From assembly GCA_025210475.1 (NCBI GenBank), contig JAOARW010000074.1, forward strand, positions 1 through 37,351: a stretch of 37,351 nucleotides of DNA, read 5' to 3'. Position numbers and translations under genes: made by a program. The notes beneath the pieces are model-generated. The model did not search any database. It was not told where the DNA came from and saw nothing but the letters and a program-made list of their open reading frames with translations. The first letter of the stretch is position 1; every line of letters starts with the position of its first letter. The stretch comes from Carboxylicivirga sp. (GTDB lineage: Bacteria; Bacteroidota; Bacteroidia; Bacteroidales; Marinilabiliaceae). Positions 1-7,370 of this stretch are shown here, piece after piece.

Positions 1-2
1 AA

Positions 3-22
3 AGTGAGTCGTAAAACTCACT
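3..22. terminator. Small hairpin at window edge, terminator-like
   Basis: Seven-base arms AGTGAGT (3-9) and ACTCACT (16-22) enclose a 6-nt loop. On the minus strand the stem runs into a short T stretch at the window edge, so it could end the lipoprotein transcript that stops at 158, although 135 bp away. It could also belong to a gene outside the window. The rest of 23-157 shows nothing I can support. Confidence 0.25.
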
Positions 23-157
23 AAAACAACTAAAAAGTGAATGAAAAATGAACAACTTATACAATTATAGTTAAATAGAAAGGTGGAAATGGTCATAAAA
101 ACAAAAAGCTCTTCTTTCAACTATTTTTGCAAAGGTCTCATTTTATTAGACAAAAGA

Positions 158-1399
158 TTAATACACATCTGCTTCCCGCAGAAATCGAATCAATTCAATG
201 TGGTGATACACCGATTTCCCCCTTTGTCCCTTGGGTTCAATTATCGGGCTGTTTCCTTCTCCAACTTTGGCCCATTCGCCACCCGATTGCTCATCGATAA
301 ACGTGTTGAAATAGAAATGGAACAACTGATCGAATTCCGAATTATACTCATCTTTTACAAAGGACAAAGCGATCAGTGCTTCGCAATGTTGCCACCATGA
401 TTTGTAAGCAGATACCACCTGATCGTTATGGGGATTAATGTTTTCGAAGAAACCATCACCAATACCACGGCAACTCCAGATAGGTTTATGCATTGTTGTT
501 CGGATAATTTCCTTTGCCATTCTTTGGTAACGACGTCTCTCTTCTTCGGAAAGAAACGTCCATTTTTCACTTCTTAAAAACAAAGCAGCCAACTGAAAGT
601 TATGCCCGGGCGACACTACATCCTTATCTGAAAATACTGGTTCCCAATTGTCGTTAAAACGCAGGTTAACCCAACCCAGTGAATCATTCCAGGCCACACG
701 AGAGATTATATCCAGATGCTCTTTAATCACTTTTTCATAAACGGCACGGTTTTCAACATCTGCCAACCATAAATTACCCATAAAGGCCGTGATTGGATAC
801 ATCAGTGACTGCAAAGTTTTCGAGCCGGACACAGCGCCCTCTCCTATTTTGTAATCGGCAAAAAAACCACCCTTTTTCTCATCACGAAAGCGTTTAATCA
901 ACCAATTCGTATTTTCTCTGATTATCGGCAACAACTCTTTATCAAGACTATTTCGATACAACTCTGTTAAACCACATAGCCCATATGACTGTTGCCAAAT
1001 ATCAAGGTAATCTGCATGTTCGACCTCCTCAGCCCTTACAGTCGGAATAAAATATGTACCAATACTATCCCTTCCAATCATGTTTTCTAACTGGTACTTT
1101 GTCAACGCAAGTGCCTTATTTTCATAATCGGGATTAAGAGGTGAAGCATAGGCCAAACCATATAACATCCGACTGAGTGCAACTGTATGTATGCTCTCTC
1201 CGGTTGCTTTTCCGTTTTCATCAACATCGGAATAATACACCTTTATACCTGCATCAAAGGCCGAATCAAAAAAACCAATTGATCGTTGAATTTCATTGGT
1301 ATAAAAATCTTCCTGTGCATGTTTTTTATTACATCCTGTAAAAGAGATTATCCCCAATAATAAAACTAAAAGGTAACGGGTTATATACTTTCTGATCAT
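158..1399 (-). CDS. AGE-family (N-acylglucosamine 2-epimerase-like) lipoprotein
   Basis: A 413-residue exported lipoprotein with an (alpha/alpha)6-barrel fold of the AGE/cellobiose-2-epimerase superfamily. Residues 1-22 are a hydrophobic signal ending in lipobox FTGC, so Cys23 would be lipidated. Family landmarks follow: helical-repeat Trp/Gly motifs (IWQQSYGLCGL near 134-144), a barrel His in SPGHNFQLAAL (His266), WWQHCEAL (335-342) and a C-terminal GGEWAKVG...KSVYHHIEL block (373-402) whose His residues match the catalytic region of epimerases. Length fits the family (about 400). Seen: signal, motifs. Known: the superfamily epimerises or isomerises sugars, but some members are not epimerases. 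Inferred: it acts on a periplasmic or surface glycan; the substrate is unknown. It is divergent from nspC and has no pathway neighbour. A glycoside-hydrolase-like function on the same fold is the main alternative. Confidence 0.7.
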   Translation of the reverse strand: MIRKYITRYLLVLLLGIISFTGCNKKHAQEDFYTNEIQRSIGFFDSAFDAGIKVYYSDVDENGKATGESIHTVALSRMLYGLAYASPLNPDYENKALALTKYQLENMIGRDSIGTYFIPTVRAEEVEHADYLDIWQQSYGLCGLTELYRNSLDKELLPIIRENTNWLIKRFRDEKKGGFFADYKIGEGAVSGSKTLQSLMYPITAFMGNLWLADVENRAVYEKVIKEHLDIISRVAWNDSLGWVNLRFNDNWEPVFSDKDVVSPGHNFQLAALFLRSEKWTFLSEEERRRYQRMAKEIIRTTMHKPIWSCRGIGDGFFENINPHNDQVVSAYKSWWQHCEALIALSFVKDEYNSEFDQLFHFYFNTFIDEQSGGEWAKVGEGNSPIIEPKGQRGKSVYHHIELIRFLREADVY

Positions 1400-1583
1400 G
1401 ATATTCCTGTTATTGACAACTTACTTTTTTTGTTTTCCGGTGGCGAAGATACATTAATAATTCACTTATAATTAAGGCTTTTAATACTCCGAATTATTTC
1501 AACCGTTTGCAGATAAAAAAAAAATTTTCTGCTCGTATCACCTCATTGCTATTTTTTGTTTATTTGCGAAAAATTCGATCATC

Positions 1584-2726
1584 ATGTCCATTGACTATTC
1601 TAAGATAAAAACACCTTGCTATGTGCTCGATGAGCAATTGCTTCGCAACAACCTGCAACTAATTAAATCAGTTCAGGATGCAGCAGGCATTGAAGTCATA
1701 ATGGCTTTTAAAGCCTTCTCGATGTGGAGTGCGTTTCCGATTGTTACCGAATACATCCCTAAAGCCACAGCCAGCTCTATTTTTGAGGCAAGATTAGCCT
1801 ATGAGGAAATGGGATCGAAAGCGCATACCTATTCACCGGCCTATAAAAAAGACGATTTTAAGGATTTAATGAGCTACAGCAGTCACATCACTTTTAATTC
1901 CCTATCACAATTTGAAACTTTCAAGCAGGAATTAGAGCAACATTGCGATCATGTTTCGGTCGGACTGCGCATCAACCCGCAATTTAGCGATGTGGAAACG
2001 GATTTGTATAATCCCTGTGCACCTGGTTCGCGATTGGGTGTTATTGCCAGTCAACTACCCCAGAAATTACCAAAAGAAATTGAAGGCTTGCATTTCCATA
2101 CCCTTTGTGAATCGAGTTCCTACGATCTGGAAAAAACACTGGCGGCCATCGAAGAGAAATTTAGTAACTATCTGCCACAGGTAAAATGGATAAATATGGG
2201 CGGTGGTCACCTGATGACGCGCAAAGGTTATGATACAGCCCATCTAATTGAACTACTCAAGAAGTTTAAGCAGAAATGGAACCTTCACATTATTTTGGAA
2301 CCGGGCAGCGCCTTTGCCTGGGAAACGGGTGATTTGGTTTCATCAGTGGTTGATATTGTTGAAAACAGTGGCATTAAAACGGCCATTCTGGACGTTTCGT
2401 TTACAGCTCACATGCCCGATTGCCTTGAGATGCCTTACCAACCACAGGTTAGAAACGCTCAAATGGAAGCCATCGAAGGCCGGCATAATTACCGTTTGGG
2501 AGGTAACAGTTGCCTGGCTGGTGATTATATGGAGTATTGGTCGTTTGGTAACGAATTACAGGTTGGTGATCAAATTATTTTTGAAGATATGATACATTAC
2601 ACCATGGTTAAAACCACCATGTTTAATGGCGTTCCCCACCCGGCCATTGCCATCTGGAACGATGAAAAAGGCCTGAAAGTGGTTAAGAAGTTTGGTTATG
2701 GAGATTATAAAAACAGATTAAGTTAA
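1584..2726 (+). CDS. nspC: Carboxynorspermidine decarboxylase
   Basis: A PLP-dependent fold-III decarboxylase that converts carboxyspermidine/carboxynorspermidine to spermidine/norspermidine, the last step of the polyamine route that avoids S-adenosylmethionine decarboxylase. The 380 residues match the family. The PLP lysine is Lys43 in AFKAFSMW, characteristic of NspC. HFHTLCES, the phosphate-binding glycine run NMGGGH, EPGSAFAW and the C-terminal GGNSCLAGD (Cys310) are present in the expected order. The start at 1584 is the first ATG and begins the conserved IKTPCYVLDE block directly. It stands alone as a transcription unit and ends in a strong hairpin. The partner carboxynorspermidine dehydrogenase is not in the window. 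Confidence 0.93.
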   Translation: MSIDYSKIKTPCYVLDEQLLRNNLQLIKSVQDAAGIEVIMAFKAFSMWSAFPIVTEYIPKATASSIFEARLAYEEMGSKAHTYSPAYKKDDFKDLMSYSSHITFNSLSQFETFKQELEQHCDHVSVGLRINPQFSDVETDLYNPCAPGSRLGVIASQLPQKLPKEIEGLHFHTLCESSSYDLEKTLAAIEEKFSNYLPQVKWINMGGGHLMTRKGYDTAHLIELLKKFKQKWNLHIILEPGSAFAWETGDLVSSVVDIVENSGIKTAILDVSFTAHMPDCLEMPYQPQVRNAQMEAIEGRHNYRLGGNSCLAGDYMEYWSFGNELQVGDQIIFEDMIHYTMVKTTMFNGVPHPAIAIWNDEKGLKVVKKFGYGDYKNRLS

Positions 2727-2732
2727 AATAGT

Positions 2733-2765
2733 AAGAGCCGTTCGATTCTATATCGAACAGCTCTT
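2733..2765. terminator. Shared hairpin between convergent nspC and doxX
   Basis: Arms AAGAGC-C-GTTCGAT (2733-2746) and ATCGAAC-A-GCTCTT (2752-2765) form a 13-bp stem with one mismatch and a 5-nt loop, between two convergent genes. There is no long T run on either side, so it may work as a stabilising 3' hairpin as well as a bidirectional terminator. Confidence 0.55.
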
Positions 2766-2808
2766 GCCATCAGCCTTTCATCTTCAAAAGGTCAATATTT
2801 AGCAACTA

Positions 2809-3207
2809 TTAATCCCAAACATTAGCTGATGACACGGCATGTCTACCGGCTCCGGTAAAAAACAGTGCAATGGCACCAAACAGATACAAGCCTAATAACT
2901 CAATACCCCAGCCTCCATGCTGATTGAACGTGAAGATATCTGCCGCATGGACCAAGAAGATGGCAACCAGTACGTTCACAATATAAACCACACTGGCTAA
3001 GCGTGCCCTGAAACCAACAATCATTAACAATGGCGCTACGATTTCGCCCAGGTACACGCCATAGGCAATAAAACCAGGCAGTCCGGCTTCGGCAAGCATG
3101 CCTTTAATAAACCCTAATCCTGCAAACTTTCCAAAACCATGCAGCAGCATTAAAACTCCAATCGATAATCGTAATACCAGCAATCCTAAATCTAAATTCT
3201 TTTTCAT
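2809..3207 (-). CDS. DoxX-family inner-membrane protein
   Basis: A 132-residue protein with four hydrophobic segments (about 8-26, 45-66, 70-88, 102-120), typical of the DoxX/DoxD family. The LRLSIGVLMLLHGFGKF opening and the GEIVAPLLMIVGFRAR loop are family landmarks. It starts 3 bp after the stop of the DsbA-like gene upstream on the same strand, so the two are almost certainly co-transcribed and translationally linked. DoxX proteins are linked to thiol/sulfur redox chemistry and to quinone-dependent oxidation. Here the pairing with a CxxC thioredoxin-fold protein suggests it may supply or accept electrons for that protein (inference). The exact reaction is not shown by the sequence. Confidence 0.8.
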   Translation of the reverse strand: MKKNLDLGLLVLRLSIGVLMLLHGFGKFAGLGFIKGMLAEAGLPGFIAYGVYLGEIVAPLLMIVGFRARLASVVYIVNVLVAIFLVHAADIFTFNQHGGWGIELLGLYLFGAIALFFTGAGRHAVSSANVWD

Positions 3208-3210
3208 GTG

Positions 3211-3954
3211 TTATAATCTTATGTGTTCTTCTATTTTATTCAATACTTCTTCCTTATTAAAATAACCCGATGCCAATGGTCGTATTTCATCATTGATTTC
3301 AATCAACAGTGTTGGGTAACTACGAGCCAATTGTCTAGAAGTTTTGAATTCCGCTTCAGTTGCTTTAACGTTTTCAACTTTCAACCACTTATCTGTAAAA
3401 TCAGCTTCATCTAGTCCTAATCGTTTTAAAATGGAAGTATACGTTGCAATTTCATCCAATCGATGACCACTTAAAAACGTTGCTTTTTGCAGCTCCTTAG
3501 CAAACAATAGTGCTTTCTCGGGCATTATTTGTTTTACCAGAACAATTGCAGCCGAAGGTTCCAAACTACTAAAAGTATAAGTAGTATTCTTTGCCAGATC
3601 ATAAAACGACTCACTTACAATTGCTCCTGTTCTTTGCTCCATTTGCGGCGAATGACTCTGAATAAAATGACTAAACTCATTACCTCCTAATGGGGCGTTT
3701 GATCCTAACCACATTCCACCAACTACAATTTCGATATTCAGCTTATTTTGTAGCTGCTCTTCAAGCCAGATCATATTTTCACTGTTACCATAACACCATC
3801 CACAATGTGGATCCATCACATATTTAAGTTTAACCATATTGTTTTGCTTCTGCGACCAGACCGAAATATTAAACATGAATAGCATTAACGAAATTCGCAT
3901 TACTAAAACCATCTGTTTATTTCTTAATAATCCATTAAAAACTATAGGTTTCAA
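3211..3954 (-). CDS. DsbA/FrnE-like thioredoxin-fold oxidoreductase
   Basis: A thioredoxin-fold protein with active site CGWC (Cys51, Cys54) in MDPHCGWCYGNS, the signature of the DsbA-like group related to FrnE (predicted protein-disulfide isomerases). A cis-Pro candidate sits in SYPTLL near the C-terminus, and the inserted helical domain has the usual size. Start is uncertain. As drawn it is 247 residues and includes a hydrophobic stretch after Met15 (3912) that looks like a signal peptide ending near VWSQ. A start at Met40 (3837) would give a cytoplasmic protein beginning just before the active-site strand, as many relatives do. It lies 3 bp upstream of doxX and forms an operon with it. Substrate unknown. 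Confidence 0.75.
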   Translation of the reverse strand: MKPIVFNGLLRNKQMVLVMRISLMLFMFNISVWSQKQNNMVKLKYVMDPHCGWCYGNSENMIWLEEQLQNKLNIEIVVGGMWLGSNAPLGGNEFSHFIQSHSPQMEQRTGAIVSESFYDLAKNTTYTFSSLEPSAAIVLVKQIMPEKALLFAKELQKATFLSGHRLDEIATYTSILKRLGLDEADFTDKWLKVENVKATEAEFKTSRQLARSYPTLLIEINDEIRPLASGYFNKEEVLNKIEEHIRL

Positions 3955-4101
3955 ACAGAATTACTCAGAAGTGGTTCAAAATCTCTTTCTAATTAACAAC
4001 ACCTTAACATCAATCCATATACCATTAAAATACTTTGAACAAACCTCTCTTTTAGGCTTACCTGAGCATTTTTAAAGAATTAATCGATTATAATCCCTAA
4101 T

Positions 4102-4135
4102 AAAAAAAGCCCATATTCAAAAGAATACAGGCCTT
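4102..4135 (-). terminator. Terminator of the DUF4136 lipoprotein gene
   Basis: Read on the minus strand, AAGG-CCTGTATTC and GAATATGGGCTT form a stem of about 12 bp, with one bulged G and two G.U pairs, around a short T-rich loop. It runs directly into TTTTTTATT. It lies 19 bp after the stop at 4154, as expected for an intrinsic terminator. Confidence 0.65.
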
Positions 4136-4153
4136 ATCTCATTAAATATGAAA

Positions 4154-4672
4154 TTATTTAATCGGGTATTTCCAGAATAGCTGTTCGATCATATCATCGG
4201 TTGCTCTGGTTCGTTTATCGCCTCCCGATGGGGGAACAATACCTTCCGCACGTCCTTCCCAAATCAATTGTTTATTACGTACATCAATCAGGCTAACAAT
4301 TAATGTACCTTCCTTATACTTATTCACATCCATGGTAGAATACCAACCACCCCATCCGTAATAGTAAGGACCATAACCACCGTAATGTGTATTGGTTACC
4401 ACCGTTCTTTCAACAGAGGTTACATAACCATTAACCAATAAATCGGGTTGATCCGACAAGGTGTAGCCTCTTTTCTCCATCTCGGTAATAATTGCATTTT
4501 TAATTCTGCGCTTATCCAAATCGTTAACTTTTATTTCGTCAAAGCTTTCGCTGAAATTAAAAGACTGATATCCCCTGAAATCAGCTGAAGGGTCCCAGTC
4601 TGCCGTTGTTCGGATAGAAGAACAGGCTGTAAAAATCATCGCTATAATTGCAAAAAATACTATTCGTTTCAT
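4154..4672 (-). CDS. DUF4136 lipoprotein
   Basis: A 172-residue lipoprotein. The signal peptide ends in lipobox FTACSS (Cys17). The mature part follows the DUF4136 pattern: an opening TTADWDPSADFRGYQSFNF, an RRIKNAIITEMEKRGY helix, a DLLVNGYVTSV strand, an aromatic/Gly loop (GGYGPYYYGWGGWYS) and a closing GTLIVSLIDVRNKQLIWEGRAEG with a basic C-terminal helix. Function of the family is unknown; it is common in Bacteroidota and Proteobacteria envelopes. The gene starts 50 bp after the stop of the DUF3300-like gene, and the shared aromatic/Gly-rich segments suggest the two act together at the cell surface (inference). An intrinsic terminator follows. Confidence 0.82.
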   Translation of the reverse strand: MKRIVFFAIIAMIFTACSSIRTTADWDPSADFRGYQSFNFSESFDEIKVNDLDKRRIKNAIITEMEKRGYTLSDQPDLLVNGYVTSVERTVVTNTHYGGYGPYYYGWGGWYSTMDVNKYKEGTLIVSLIDVRNKQLIWEGRAEGIVPPSGGDKRTRATDDMIEQLFWKYPIK

Positions 4673-4722
4673 AATCAGTCTGTATTAAATTTAACTTATA
4701 AATTCCAACTTAAACATATACT

Positions 4723-6240
4723 TTATCGCCTTCTGAAGCCACCCGATGGTCTGGCTGCGGGTCTTTGTACAGGTTGTGTTGGCCTGCTCCAGTTTTGCCT
4801 GAAGCTCTCGTTCGATCGATAATTGTTATATCGAACCGGAGGACTTGCCGGGCGAGTTGCTGGTCGGGTCGCAGGCCGGGTTGTGGGCCGGGTTGCTGGT
4901 CTCGTAGCCGGACGCGTTGAGGGCTGTGTAGGTCTTGTTACCGGCCTCTGCGTTGGCTGACTCGGCCGAGCTTCCGGACGTGTTACCGGGCGTGTTGACG
5001 GTTTTGTCACAGGTCGCTGCACTGGCTGTGTTCCCGGGCGAGCTGCTGGTCGCTCATTGGGCCATTGCTTCGGTATAATTTTCGATCTATTATTATCAAT
5101 TCTGGCCAAATTAGATCGATCAATATTTATATTTCGGTCGATATTGACATTCACCGTTCGATTAAAATTATAGGTCGAACGTGGGTGCCTGTGCGAATGA
5201 CGATAGTAGTGATACGTTAGGTGAGGGTAGCGATTCGGATAATACCGATGATGCCAGCCCACATACCAATAAGATGGCATACCTATAAATATTACACCTC
5301 CTCGCGGACCATAATAAAAGCCGGTGTGATAATACCAGGGATAAGGGCGCCAATACGGATAACCGTACCAATGCGGATAACCATACCAATAAGAATAATG
5401 ATTAACATGCACCACATCTACCTCTTGAGTAACCGGATCTGTAATATTTTTATTGGCCATTTCCTCCGAAGCAAACTGTTCAGCAGCATCCAACATCTCT
5501 TGATAAGCTTCCGGATCTTCCTTTAGCTTTTCCTGATAATCGGCCAACTCTTTAGCTTTCTGTTCTTTAATTTGATTGTGTAAAACTTTCAACTTACGAT
5601 CCATTTCAGCCGGGTATTGTTGATAAACACTACCTGCCAAACGGGTAAATTCCAGATTATCCACCATGGTTGATAATACTTCCGGCGTTTCAACCAGGCG
5701 CTTTATTGATGACTGAAAGTTTGTATCGTAATTGCCAATTAATGCTTTAAAATCATTTTCATTTTTATCATTTAAATTATCAATTGCCAATAAAGACTTG
5801 TGCTTCTTACGACCATACGATAAGGCGGCCTCATGAATTTCCTCCGGGTACGTCAGAATAATATTCTGCACATCTTTCTTTTTGGGTTTACCTTGAGCTG
5901 TTAACTCTTTGATTAAATCCGGATATCGGCTTAACTCATATATTCCAAACTGGGTATCCCGATCAAGGCCCTGAATAATACTTTCAAAAGTAGCCTTCGA
6001 CTCGTTCTGCATATTACTCATTTTGGTCAGCACCTCCGGGTGCCTTGCCACTGTTAGGATATCCTTTCTAACTTCAGTATCATAACCAGCCAGTCCATTT
6101 AACAAGGTGCTGTCTTTCTCAATAATTGCTTTAAACTGCTTTACATCACTCTGTGCCTGTACAACAACAAAACAAGAAAGAAGAAATATGGTTAAGAATC
6201 CCCTGAAAAGCTCTACTCTAATTTGTTTACCAATCCTCAT
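4723..6240 (-). CDS. DUF3300-like secreted protein with Arg-Pro repeat tail
   Basis: A 505-residue exported protein in three parts. After a signal peptide (about 1-29, ending VQAQ) comes a helical region (30-270) built from repeats with a recurring aromatic/Pro-Glu/Asp motif: RHPEVLTKM, RYPDLIKEL, TYPEEIHEA, ETPEVLSTM, QYPAEMDRK. This resembles the helical part of DUF3300 proteins. A Tyr/Trp/Gly/Pro segment follows (about 283-345, YWYGYPHWYGYPYW...), then a low-complexity tail from about 395 made of RPATRP/RPVTRP-type units, rich in Arg and Pro, ending SGGFRRR. The tail is strongly basic and probably disordered. No enzymatic motif is visible. It is upstream of the DUF4136 lipoprotein gene with 50 bp between. 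Family call rests on pattern recall, so it is moderate. Confidence 0.55.
   Translation of the reverse strand: MRIGKQIRVELFRGFLTIFLLSCFVVVQAQSDVKQFKAIIEKDSTLLNGLAGYDTEVRKDILTVARHPEVLTKMSNMQNESKATFESIIQGLDRDTQFGIYELSRYPDLIKELTAQGKPKKKDVQNIILTYPEEIHEAALSYGRKKHKSLLAIDNLNDKNENDFKALIGNYDTNFQSSIKRLVETPEVLSTMVDNLEFTRLAGSVYQQYPAEMDRKLKVLHNQIKEQKAKELADYQEKLKEDPEAYQEMLDAAEQFASEEMANKNITDPVTQEVDVVHVNHYSYWYGYPHWYGYPYWRPYPWYYHTGFYYGPRGGVIFIGMPSYWYVGWHHRYYPNRYPHLTYHYYRHSHRHPRSTYNFNRTVNVNIDRNINIDRSNLARIDNNRSKIIPKQWPNERPAARPGTQPVQRPVTKPSTRPVTRPEARPSQPTQRPVTRPTQPSTRPATRPATRPTTRPATRPATRPASPPVRYNNYRSNESFRQNWSRPTQPVQRPAARPSGGFRRR
4730..5060 (-). repeat. Arg-Pro-Thr coding repeat in the DUF3300-like gene
   Basis: An imperfect short tandem repeat at protein level (units such as RPVTRP, RPATRP, RPTTRP, RPAARP), visible in DNA as recurring CCGG/GGTCG-rich motifs on the plus strand. 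It encodes the C-terminal tail of the gene at 4723-6240. Copy number in such tails commonly varies between strains; this window alone cannot show that. Confidence 0.6.
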
Positions 6241-6451
6241 AGTCTTATCTTTTTAGTTCAGTTAATCAATTATTTAAGATAGTAAATCCAAAAAACATGC
6301 CATAACAATGTTCAAAAGTTGACACCTGTTACACAACATATGCTCCAGTTTAAAATTGATTGGCATTGATAAAATCATGCCTTTCGTTTAAGAATATTGT
6401 TAGTTCATACAGGTGAGGGCCAATTTAAGCCCAGCTCTGATCGATTATAAC

Positions 6452-6459
6452 TATATTTG
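6452..6459 (+). promoter_or_regulatory. Candidate -7 box TATATTTG for the SDR gene
   Basis: A perfect match to the Bacteroidota -7 motif TAnnTTTG ends 9 bp before ATG 6469. No TTTG sits at the ideal -33 spacing. A start site about 6 nt further on would favour the second ATG (6484) as initiation codon. The rest of the 228-bp divergent gap shows no other clear site. Confidence 0.35.
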
Positions 6460-6468
6460 TTATAGAAT

Positions 6469-7320
6469 ATGAAACCTAACAACATGACCAACCCAACAAA
6501 GAAGCTAGCAGTTATAACCGGCCCAACCAGCGGTATTGGCAGAGCATTCACCATTAAACTGGCCCGGCAAGGCTATGATTTAATATTAATTGCCCGCCGC
6601 GAAAAAAAATTACAAGAGTTGTCTGAGCTCTTGCAGAGGGAATACCACGCAGATACGCAATACCACATAGCTGATTTGTCAAAAGAAGCTGATATTAAAA
6701 GAATTGAAAAGCTGATTCGGCAACAAAAAAGCATTAACCTGCTTATTAACAATGCTGGTTTTGGTGTTGCCGGATTTTTTATGGAAGTCCCAATGAATGA
6801 GCAACTCCGAATGATTAACGTTCACTTGTCGAGCACCATACGTTTTAGCAGAGCGGCACTTCCATCAATGATTCAGCAGGAATCAGGATCGATTATTAAC
6901 CTGGCCTCCTTTGCTGCTTTTATGGAACTCCCTGGCAGCGTAATGTATTCTACGACCAAAGCTGCCATTATCAAATTCTCACAAACACTGCAAAATGAAG
7001 TAGCTCCTTATGGTGTAAAAATACAGGCACTTTGTCCGGGATTTACACCAACAGCTTTTCACAGTTCCATCAAGCGCGATGCGGAATTCATCAATCGAGT
7101 TCCTGATTTTTTGTGGACTTCCACAGAAAAGGTCGTTAATACCTCCATCATGAATCTTAACAGCAGACGTGTAATATGTATTCCCGGTGCTTTCAACAAT
7201 ATTCTGTTTTGGCTGAATAAACCACAATTTATTTCCAAGTGGATTCAGTTCATCGCCAATAAACGACAGAAGAAGCAAAGCAGACCTGAAGTTCTTGAAC
7301 AAATACTTAAGGAAGTATAA
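6469..7320 (+). CDS. Short-chain dehydrogenase/reductase
   Basis: A classical SDR of 283 residues. The cofactor motif TGPTSGIG is at 17-24 (TGxxxGIG), NNAG follows strand 4, and the catalytic set is Ser147, Tyr160 and Lys164 (YSTTK). An Arg-Arg pair in ARREKK after strand 2 suggests preference for NADP(H), which is inference. The C-terminal 70 residues carry a hydrophobic/basic stretch (NNILFWLNKPQFISKWIQFI), as in the DltE/YqjQ-like group of SDRs. Substrate unknown. The start may be ATG 6484 (MTNPTKKLAV), which begins just before the Rossmann strand and better fits the -7 box at 6452. A hairpin shared with convergent rlmD ends it. Confidence 0.85.
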   Translation: MKPNNMTNPTKKLAVITGPTSGIGRAFTIKLARQGYDLILIARREKKLQELSELLQREYHADTQYHIADLSKEADIKRIEKLIRQQKSINLLINNAGFGVAGFFMEVPMNEQLRMINVHLSSTIRFSRAALPSMIQQESGSIINLASFAAFMELPGSVMYSTTKAAIIKFSQTLQNEVAPYGVKIQALCPGFTPTAFHSSIKRDAEFINRVPDFLWTSTEKVVNTSIMNLNSRRVICIPGAFNNILFWLNKPQFISKWIQFIANKRQKKQSRPEVLEQILKEV

Positions 7321-7321
7321 A

Positions 7322-7349
7322 AAAAGGAGCAGGTTTCCCTACTCCTTTT
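7322..7349. terminator. Bidirectional terminator between SDR gene and rlmD
   Basis: Arms AAAAGGAG (7322-7329) and CTCCTTTT (7342-7349), with an inner AGG/CCT stem, form a hairpin flanked by A's on the left and T's on the right. It lies between convergent genes, so it can serve both strands. Confidence 0.65.
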
Positions 7350-7370
7350 ATATGCGGTCTTATTCTTGTT

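Noticed and set aside
83..400. Plus-strand open frame of 105 codons
   Set aside because: Antisense to the well-supported AGE-family lipoprotein gene, with no recognisable domain or start context.
4730..5060. Dense CCGG/GGTCG repeats, considered as an intergenic repeat array
   Set aside because: They encode the in-frame Arg-Pro-Thr tail of the protein at 4723-6240.
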